From: Candidatus Woesearchaeota archaeon
Lineage (GTDB): Archaea > Nanobdellota > Nanobdellia > SCGC-AAA011-G17 > GW2011-AR17
Assembly (NCBI GenBank): GCA_009691355.1
Contig: SICW01000037.1
Span: 1-7,117 of the forward strand
Reading direction: 5' to 3'
Length of the DNA: 7,117 nt
Positions 1-4,503 of the stretch are shown here, in pieces; within the stretch, counting starts at the first letter, position 1, and every line of letters starts with the position of its first letter. The position numbers and the translations under genes were made by a program. A model generated the notes under the pieces. It had not been told where the DNA came from. It did no database searches and saw only the letters and a list, made by a program, of their open reading frames with translations.

Positions 1-250
1 ATGCCTCAGCACCAAAGGTATTTGCAAAAATATGCAGCTGTTCTAATTCCTCAGCAGAAAAATATTTCTTTTCCCCTTTTACAGACTTACATTCAATAGC
101 AAATGTTTTTTTCCCATTACTTGCCAAGAGATCAGGACTTGGCCGTGATGTACTTCCACTTCCTGCAGCTCGAACAACACCAAAACCTTCTTCCCACAAC
201 TGATGGAAAAGTTCTCTCTCTGCACGAGTTCCTTTACTTTTTTTGCTCAT
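1..250 (-). CDS. hjc: Holliday junction resolvase Hjc, archaeal type (partial, 3' end outside window)
   Basis: This gene encodes the first 83 residues of an archaeal Hjc, the dimeric metal-dependent nuclease that cuts four-way DNA junctions made during recombination and fork repair. The translation opens MSKKSKGTRAERELFHQL, and the family hallmarks are in order: Glu11 in the RAERE motif, Arg27 in VRAAGSG, Asp40 in SPDLLA, and Glu53 and Lys55 in AIECK. Together the acidic and Lys residues form the PD-(D/E)XK-type active site. The region between Arg27 and Asp40 (GSGSTSRPSP) is longer than in Pyrococcus Hjc, as in many other archaeal members. Usual length is about 120-140 residues, so roughly a third is missing beyond the left edge. 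The ATG at 250 is the natural start: a TATA-like element lies about 25 bases ahead, implying a leaderless mRNA, and a nearby upstream ATG is out of frame. No truncation other than the window edge is seen. Confidence 0.93.
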   Translation of the reverse strand, partial: MSKKSKGTRAERELFHQLWEEGFGVVRAAGSGSTSRPSPDLLASNGKKTFAIECKSVKGEKKYFSAEELEQLHIFANTFGAEA

Positions 251-270
251 AACATAATCAAAGAGAAGAT

Positions 271-279
271 CATATTTAA
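271..279 (-). promoter_or_regulatory. TATA-like box for hjc
   Basis: On the minus strand the bases read TTAAATATG, centred about 25 bases ahead of the hjc start codon. That spacing puts the predicted transcription start at or next to the ATG, so the message is probably leaderless. No Shine-Dalgarno is present between this element and the ATG, which agrees with that reading. Confidence 0.55.
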
Positions 280-311
280 GTCTGGCGCACACATGCCGGG
301 TGTCCAAGGTC

Positions 312-340
312 AAAAAAGAGAAAAAATAAAAAAAGGAAAG
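312..340 (-). terminator. Poly-T terminator after the histone-fold gene
   Basis: Just past the histone-fold stop codon the minus strand carries three closely spaced T runs of six or seven, broken only by C or A. Archaeal RNA polymerase terminates on such T-rich tracts without needing a hairpin, and I see no strong stem just before it. The position separates the histone-fold transcript from hjc, which has its own TATA-like element. Confidence 0.6.
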
Positions 341-342
341 AA

Positions 343-513
343 CTAAAGATCTCTAGCCTGAATCGTACTTCTTTTGTTTGCTTTTGCTCTTTCACAAGAT
401 TTCTTAATTAAAGAGACAACTTCTTCATTTAAGTGTTCTGCAAAATCTCCAGCAACATTCATACCTTCAGCAATTTCTTTTATTTTACTACGTACAACAA
501 CCATTTCTGTCAT
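343..513 (-). CDS. Small histone-fold protein (56 residues) with truncated third helix
   Basis: The 56-residue product starts MTEMVVVRSKIKEIAEGMN and ends ERAKANKRSTIQARDL. The end matches the conserved helix-2/loop/helix-3 junction of histone folds (A-x-x-x-G/K-R-x-T-I-x-x-x-D-L). Predicted parts are a short helix 1 at about residues 8-16, a long helix 2 at about 21-47, the RSTIQ loop, and only the first turn of helix 3. Classical archaeal histones such as HMfB continue about ten residues further. A shortened helix 3 is described for the 'alpha3' or face-to-face histone families and is also reminiscent of DUF1931 half-repeats; that assignment is from memory. Likely role is DNA binding or chromatin architecture as an oligomer. 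The start at 513 is favoured over an in-frame ATG at 504 because GGAGGT sits eight bases upstream of 513. It has its own promoter and terminator, so it appears monocistronic. Confidence 0.8.
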   Translation of the reverse strand: MTEMVVVRSKIKEIAEGMNVAGDFAEHLNEEVVSLIKKSCERAKANKRSTIQARDL

Positions 514-521
514 TTTTAGCT

Positions 522-527
522 ACCTCC
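522..527 (-). promoter_or_regulatory. Perfect Shine-Dalgarno GGAGGT for the histone-fold gene
   Basis: The minus strand reads GGAGGT eight bases before the ATG at 513, a full match to the 16S anti-Shine-Dalgarno core. It settles the choice between two in-frame ATGs. Other first-in-transcript genes here lack such a site, so this small gene is probably translated strongly. Confidence 0.85.
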
Positions 528-564
528 GCTATAAATCTAAATAGCATCATTCAAAAAGTTCTAC

Positions 565-573
565 TATTTAAAA
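565..573 (-). promoter_or_regulatory. TATA box for the histone-fold gene
   Basis: Minus-strand TTTTAAATA is preceded by the purine-rich CCGGAAAG, which resembles a BRE. Its centre predicts a transcription start near 543, giving a leader of about 30 bases that contains the GGAGGT site. The element lies just beyond the stop codon of the preceding THUMP gene, so the histone-fold gene need not depend on read-through from that operon. Confidence 0.6.
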
Positions 574-581
574 CTTTCCGG

Positions 582-1538
582 CTACTTTTTAAATACAATA
601 ACTGCATAATGAAGATTACTTGTTGAAACAGTACGTTCTTCAACAATCTTTAAATTCTGAGCCATTTCTTTAAATAAAGTCAAACTGGGAGCAATAACAA
701 CAAGTCTTCCCTTCTTATGAAGAATAAAAGAAACATGGGACAAAAAATCCTTATAGAGAACCTTTACTTCATTTTCTCTTTGAGTTTTAGACACAAAGGG
801 CAGTGCAGTAACCAAAAAATCAATTTCTTCATCCTGAAATTTGGTATCTAACCATTCAGGTTCTATACGGGAGATAGTAATATCTTTACGTACATGCGCA
901 AGTGTTGCGTTAATTTCTACATTTTTTACATGAGGAAAAAGTGCATCATAGGCAATAATTTTCCCTTTTTTATACAATACAGCTTCAATAACAATAACTC
1001 CATCCTTTGCAAATGGATCAACAAACATTTTTTTCCCACAATATCCTGAAAGACGAACAAGTCCATAGGCAATACAAGCATTTAATGACTGATTATGAAT
1101 TTTAATTCGATATTTTCTTCTAGAGAGAAGTTCTGGAGTACAATCCACACCAACAAGAATCCTATCATCAAGTACATCCACAAAAACAATAGTTTTAGGA
1201 TTTTTAAGATCAACTGTATTACCCTTAGCAAAAAATTCTGCACCAACATCTTTTTCTATCTGTTGAGAAGAAATATCCTCTCCACCTTTATTCGAGCAAA
1301 CCACACGAAAAGGAGAAACAACCGGAAAAGTTTGAATGTCTTTAAAATTCTTACATTCCTGTTTAAAGGCATATACTTTAATGATACTTTGTGTTTTTGT
1401 AATGAGCTTCTGAACTGCATCAGTATCAAATAGAACCCTTCCCGGCATAACCACCTTTGAAGATATTTTCAAGAGTTCTTTAATTTCTTTTTGAGTAATA
1501 TCCTCCATTCCTTGTGGACAAATAGCAATATATTTCAT
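582..1538 (-). CDS. THUMP-domain/Rossmann RNA methyltransferase-like protein with degenerate active site
   Basis: This 318-residue protein has the layout of the THUMP-linked RNA N2-guanosine methyltransferases (Trm14/TrmG10/RlmL-type). The N-terminal part, about residues 1-135, starts YIAICPQGMEDITQKEIKEL, typical of the ferredoxin-like plus THUMP RNA-binding module. Residues 140-318 resemble the Rossmann domain: the block RKYRIKIHNQSLNACIAYGL, then VRLSGY, corresponds to the family's RxYR...LN...A..LVRLSG signature. Motif I, normally DPFCGSGT-IEA, is DPFAKDGVIVIEA (174-186). The catalytic N/D-x-P-Y/F-G motif is TALPFVSK (244-251), with Ala245 where Asn or Asp is expected. Methyl transfer may therefore be lost or altered while RNA binding is kept. 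The ATG overlaps the stop of the upstream radical SAM gene by four bases, so the two are translationally coupled. Length is near that of small archaeal family members. An active but divergent enzyme is not excluded. Confidence 0.82.
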   Translation of the reverse strand: MKYIAICPQGMEDITQKEIKELLKISSKVVMPGRVLFDTDAVQKLITKTQSIIKVYAFKQECKNFKDIQTFPVVSPFRVVCSNKGGEDISSQQIEKDVGAEFFAKGNTVDLKNPKTIVFVDVLDDRILVGVDCTPELLSRRKYRIKIHNQSLNACIAYGLVRLSGYCGKKMFVDPFAKDGVIVIEAVLYKKGKIIAYDALFPHVKNVEINATLAHVRKDITISRIEPEWLDTKFQDEEIDFLVTALPFVSKTQRENEVKVLYKDFLSHVSFILHKKGRLVVIAPSLTLFKEMAQNLKIVEERTVSTSNLHYAVIVFKK

Positions 1539-2476
1539 TCTGCTAAGGAAATATTATTCTTAGACTCTAAGATTTTAACATTTACCAAATCTCCTTCATT
1601 TTTTTCACAATGCTGTACAGAAACACACCTTCCTCTTCCCACTGCAATCATTTGTCCTTCAAACCATCCTTTTGCTCTAACTTCCAATTGAACACGTTCT
1701 CCCTTCTTAAAAGCTTCTGGAATCCTAGGGGCCCTATGAATCCCCAATTCCTTTGCAGTAACTTGAAGAGGAATTTGAAATTCTTTCTCCCATTTTTTAA
1801 TTTGTGAATAAAACTGATACCAATTCTGAGCTTTAACTTTTTCATGTTTTCGTGAATGAGCATACACTTCATATTTCTGTATACCTAAAAGAAAACCTGC
1901 TTCTTTTGCAAAAAGAATAATTTTAGGAATTTCTTCATCATTCACACCTGGAATCCACACAGGACAAAGACGTACAGTAATTCCTTTTTGTTTGTAAGAA
2001 AGACCAAAATCTTTGACTTTTTCAATATCCATACACGGAGAGTTAGCTAATTGCTTCGCTAATTTTGCATCCATTGCATGAAAAGAAAGATTCACAACAT
2101 CAACAGCAACATCTTTGAGTAAAGTCCCATTTGTTTGTATAGATATTTTTTGTACTCCTTGTATTTCTCTTAATCCCAAAACCAACTTTTCTAAATAAGG
2201 ATAACAAAATGGCTCACCTACTGAATCAAGATTAATTTCCACATCATTTCCTTTAATCGCAACAATTTTTGCAACTTCTTCTAAAAGATATTCACAGTCT
2301 ACTTCATAAAATACTTTATGCTGCACAGACAGCGGCCCACCATCCACAGAACAAAAAGTACAGTTAATATTACATACAGAAGTAGGACGAACTTGCAAAA
2401 GATTCGTTCCTCTATCTAGTATTCCAAATGCTATACAACCTACAAGAGGAAAGCCCCGTTCTATCTTCACAATCAT
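1535..2476 (-). CDS. Uncharacterised archaeal radical SAM protein with C-terminal TRAM domain (COG2100-like)
   Basis: The 313-residue product carries the radical SAM cluster motif Cys35-x3-Cys39-x2-Cys42 (PTSVCNINCTFCSVDGG), a GEP motif at 87-89 for SAM binding, and QTNG at 114-117 on a following strand. Residues of about 255-305 (GERVQLEV...WFEGQMIAVGRGRCVSV) form a TRAM-like small beta-barrel, an RNA-binding domain found in tRNA modification enzymes and archaeal ribosomal partners. There is no N-terminal methylthiotransferase domain, so it is not MiaB or CDKAL1. The segments DRGTNLLQVRPT, PVWIPGVNDEEIP and GIQKYE match what I remember of COG2100, an archaeal radical SAM family without established function. 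It heads an operon: its stop overlaps the THUMP gene start in ATGA, and a TATA box lies about 26 bases before its ATG. RNA modification is inferred from the TRAM domain and the partner; the chemistry is unknown. Confidence 0.88.
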   Translation of the reverse strand: MIVKIERGFPLVGCIAFGILDRGTNLLQVRPTSVCNINCTFCSVDGGPLSVQHKVFYEVDCEYLLEEVAKIVAIKGNDVEINLDSVGEPFCYPYLEKLVLGLREIQGVQKISIQTNGTLLKDVAVDVVNLSFHAMDAKLAKQLANSPCMDIEKVKDFGLSYKQKGITVRLCPVWIPGVNDEEIPKIILFAKEAGFLLGIQKYEVYAHSRKHEKVKAQNWYQFYSQIKKWEKEFQIPLQVTAKELGIHRAPRIPEAFKKGERVQLEVRAKGWFEGQMIAVGRGRCVSVQHCEKNEGDLVNVKILESKNNISLAE

Positions 2477-2498
2477 ACTCTTTTCTGCCTTTAGACCA

Positions 2499-2506
2499 TT
2501 TATAAA
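2499..2506 (-). promoter_or_regulatory. TATA box for the radical SAM/THUMP operon
   Basis: The minus strand reads TTTATAAA preceded by GAAAGG, a purine-rich BRE-like stretch. The centre is about 26 bases ahead of the ATG at 2476, so transcription should begin at or beside the start codon and produce a leaderless message for the first gene. This is among the clearest promoter signals in the window. Confidence 0.7.
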
Positions 2507-2575
2507 CCTTTCTTCAACTTTTTTGAGCTATCAACAACTGGAAAGAATGTATACCATTTGAATATAGAACGAGAC

Positions 2576-2589
2576 AACAAAAAGGAAGA
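2576..2589 (-). terminator. Possible T-rich terminator after the phosphodiesterase gene
   Basis: Directly after the stop codon the minus strand reads CTTCCTTTTTGTTG, a short pyrimidine-rich run with five consecutive T. This could end transcription in an archaeon, but it is weak compared with the tract after the histone-fold gene. The following operon has its own TATA box, which supports a transcript boundary somewhere in this 113-base gap. Confidence 0.35.
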
Positions 2590-4254
2590 TCATTTTTTAG
2601 TCTGATGATACGCATAGAAAATCTTATACAACTCTTTTGCATTCAGAACACCATCAAGATTTATTTTGTCCTTAGAAAGAAAGAAAGCCTCATTTTGCTT
2701 TCCCCCTACAGAATCATGACTTCCAAAGTGGAAGGATTCAAACGCAACAATTCTTTTTCCATCATAAGCACCATTAATAATAAGATCTCCACAATATTTT
2801 ATTTGTGCAAAATACTTTAATTGCCTAACGAGCTTTTCTTCATCCCCATACAATCGTAAGAAACGCTCACCTTCAAATGAAACACTTTTATCTTTAAGGA
2901 TAACTTTCCCCTTGGCATGAATAATCTCAATATTTTTTCCCTGTGTTCCAATCACAAAACCTACTCCAGGATGTTGCACAAGTTTCAAAACAAAACCAGG
3001 ATACTTTTGTTCAATATCACTCAAGTCTAAATGCTCAGGGCTATGATTAAAATACATATGAGCAAGTGAAGAAGAATACAAGAGCATAATTTGTTCTGTA
3101 TTTTTCCAATTAATTGCGGGATCTTTCTTTTTCTTTAGAATAGTATGTTTAATCAATTGAGAGAATCCCTTCGCAAGAGCACGAAAGGGGAGGGAAATAT
3201 TATCATAATAATATTCCAGTTTATAATACAGGTACTTATTCCAATTCCATTCCGTATCATGCCCAGAAAAACCCCGTGCGGAAAGCTTACTTATTCTTTG
3301 AACAAAAGAAGCAAATGATTCATAATAGAGTTTCTCAAAGGGTATGGAAGGAATTTGTCCATGATCAGAATAAATATAAAAATCATATCCTTTTTTCTGA
3401 GCTTGTTTGTAGAGTTTACGTACATCAGCATCTATCTCTTTCAATATATGAAAACCACTCTCAGATTCTGGTCCGCGATAATGAGCTATCCAGTCATACC
3501 CCCCATACGTAACATAAATATACGGCGAATTTCTATCCATCTCCAGAACGCCAGCCTGTGTAGAAATTTCTCTTGCTATAGCATTAATAAAAGCTCGAAA
3601 GAAAGGAAAATAAGGATAAAAGAAAGGAGAATTAGAATGCTCCCAATAAAGTATAGAACGAAGAAAATCACGAAGGCTTTCAGAGAGTTCTACAAAGAAT
3701 TCAGATACAGTAGCAAGAAAAACATGCAAAGTCTGAAGGGGGTTAAGTAAAATCACAATAATAACATCTCTAATTTTTTTCCTGCCAGACTCAGTCCTAT
3801 AAAGGTGTGCAACCGTAAGAATAGAACGGGAAGCATCACCACAAAAAATTGTTCCAATAGAAGATCCTCCACGAAGAATACCATAGTTTTTCTCTTGTAA
3901 CTCATTCTCAAGGTATCGTGCATCAGAAGTTATTCCACAATTAAAACTCCGTTGCGTTTTCTTATCCAAAAAACGAAATCCAGGAATAGTACTGTTATCA
4001 TTATACAAAATCCCAGCCTGAATAAAAGGAGTGGTTGTAGGATAACCAGGGTCATATTTTGTAACATGGTATCCATTTTGAAGCAACCCATGGGTAAAGG
4101 GAAGATAACGCGTAGTGCGAAGTTTTTGTAATAAAGAGTAAGAAAGGCCATCAATCTGTACAAGAAGAAATTTTCTCTGCGAACCAGAAGGAAGATCTTG
4201 AAGCTTGAGATTTTTTTTCAAGAGCCCTAATCGATTGAATTTATTTTTTTTCAT
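2590..4254 (-). CDS. Alkaline-phosphatase-superfamily phosphodiesterase / nucleotide pyrophosphatase-like protein
   Basis: The 554-residue protein shows the complete two-metal residue set of type I phosphodiesterases: Asp35 (LLVQIDGLSY), the probable Thr nucleophile at Thr75 in YPTTTP (71-76), Asp254 and His258 (GGYDWIAHYRGP), Asp297 and His298 (YSDHGQ), and a last His513 (FGSHDS). Residues 130-200 hold SSIGTIFCGDAS followed by a hydrophobic stretch (VIIVILLNPLQTLHVFLATV, 163-182 or so). That arrangement recalls predicted membrane-associated members of this superfamily, although no N-terminal signal peptide is visible. Expected chemistry is hydrolysis or transfer of phosphodiester or pyrophosphate bonds; the substrate, whether nucleotide, lipid or glycan phosphate, cannot be read from sequence. 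The start at 4254 fits the conserved N-terminal strand at residues 29-36. No convincing Shine-Dalgarno precedes it. It is transcribed away from the tRNA gene. It appears intact and active; the exact family name is uncertain. Confidence 0.85.
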   Translation of the reverse strand: MKKNKFNRLGLLKKNLKLQDLPSGSQRKFLLVQIDGLSYSLLQKLRTTRYLPFTHGLLQNGYHVTKYDPGYPTTTPFIQAGILYNDNSTIPGFRFLDKKTQRSFNCGITSDARYLENELQEKNYGILRGGSSIGTIFCGDASRSILTVAHLYRTESGRKKIRDVIIVILLNPLQTLHVFLATVSEFFVELSESLRDFLRSILYWEHSNSPFFYPYFPFFRAFINAIAREISTQAGVLEMDRNSPYIYVTYGGYDWIAHYRGPESESGFHILKEIDADVRKLYKQAQKKGYDFYIYSDHGQIPSIPFEKLYYESFASFVQRISKLSARGFSGHDTEWNWNKYLYYKLEYYYDNISLPFRALAKGFSQLIKHTILKKKKDPAINWKNTEQIMLLYSSSLAHMYFNHSPEHLDLSDIEQKYPGFVLKLVQHPGVGFVIGTQGKNIEIIHAKGKVILKDKSVSFEGERFLRLYGDEEKLVRQLKYFAQIKYCGDLIINGAYDGKRIVAFESFHFGSHDSVGGKQNEAFFLSKDKINLDGVLNAKELYKIFYAYHQTKK

Positions 4255-4311
4255 AGTGAGAAAAGACCCAGGAAAAAAGTATTTCTCTATCTTTAAAAAA
4301 CTTACCCAAAA

Positions 4312-4320
4312 CTATATAAA
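4312..4320 (+). promoter_or_regulatory. TATA box of the initiator tRNA gene, possibly bidirectional
   Basis: CTATATAAA is centred 27 bases upstream of the first tRNA base, exactly where an archaeal TATA box belongs for a transcript starting at or near the mature 5' end. Read on the other strand it is TTTATATAG, also a usable TATA box, and it lies about 62 bases ahead of the phosphodiesterase ATG. A second AT-rich block (TTTAAA at 4292-4297) could serve that gene instead. Confidence 0.7.
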
Positions 4321-4342
4321 TCGAACAAAAGTCATAAACTTC

Positions 4343-4445
4343 AGCGGGGTAGGACAGAGATTGAAGCTTGCTTCACATCGTCCAATCAGGAGTGTCCACC
4401 GGGCTCATAACCCGGGGGTCGTTGGTTCAAATCCAACCCCCGCTA
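4343..4445 (+). tRNA. Initiator tRNA-Met (CAT) with a D-loop intron
   Basis: The cloverleaf can be drawn by hand: acceptor AGCGGGG (4343-4349) with CCCCGCT (4438-4444), D stem GGAC (4352-4355) with GTCC (4394-4397), anticodon stem CCGGG/CCCGG (4399-4403, 4411-4415), loop CTCATAA with anticodon CAT at 4406-4408, a 5-base variable loop, T arm GTTGG-TTCAAAT-CCAAC (4421-4437), and discriminator A4445. Three G-C pairs at the base of the anticodon loop and an A1:U72 pair mark it as the initiator, not the elongator. CCA is not encoded (ACTA follows). As written, the D-loop is 38 bases long; removal of a 28-base insert (4358-4385) leaves a normal 10-base loop, AGTCAGGAGT, and a 75-base tRNA. Base 21 would be T rather than the usual A, the one unusual position. 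A TATA box sits 27 bases upstream. Confidence 0.92.
4358..4385 (+). other. Predicted archaeal tRNA intron between tRNA positions 15 and 16
   Basis: In the precursor the D-stem strand GGAC (4352-4355) can pair with a second GTCC inside the insert (4380-4383), giving a 4-bp helix. On one side is the 3-base bulge AGA (4356-4358), on the other the 3-base bulge AAT (4384-4386). Next to the first bulge is an intron hairpin, GATTGAAG with CTTCA-C-ATC (4359-4366/4371-4379), with one bulged C and loop CTTG. This is the bulge-helix-bulge geometry cut by archaeal tRNA endonuclease between the second and third bulge bases: AG^A and AA^T. Those cuts yield exactly the normal D-loop. An outer helix beyond the second bulge is weak or absent, so the motif is of the relaxed type. 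Boundaries are predicted, not proven. Confidence 0.7.
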
Positions 4446-4449
4446 CTAT

Positions 4450-4457
4450 TTTATATT
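4450..4457 (+). promoter_or_regulatory. TATA-like element before the protease gene (or T-rich tRNA trailer)
   Basis: TTTATATT lies a few bases after the tRNA and about 50 bases ahead of the protease ATG. It predicts a start near 4480, just ahead of AAAGGA (4484-4489), a weak Shine-Dalgarno 14 bases from the ATG. The same T-rich stretch could instead help end the tRNA transcript. With only 58 bases between the tRNA and the ATG, co-transcription is also possible. Confidence 0.35.
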
Positions 4458-4503
4458 CTACAACCAAAAGCATTATTAAATCTAAAGGACAGATCCTAAG
4501 ACT

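Noticed and set aside
1095..1433. Plus-strand frame of 112 codons opposite the THUMP gene
   Set aside because: Shadow of the minus-strand gene; no motifs, no promoter or ribosome site, and composition typical of an antisense frame.
1535..2476. Methylthiotransferase (MiaB/CDKAL1 type) because of radical SAM plus TRAM
   Set aside because: The N-terminal methylthiotransferase domain with its own three Cys is absent; the radical SAM motif begins at residue 35.
4356..4393. tRNA pseudogene with a random insertion in the D-loop
   Set aside because: All stems pair perfectly and the insert shows bulge-helix-bulge pairing whose cuts give a normal tRNA, so an intron explains it better.
4343..4445. Elongator tRNA-Met or Ile2 (modified CAT) identity
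   Set aside because: Three consecutive G-C pairs in the anticodon stem and the A1:U72 pair are initiator features.
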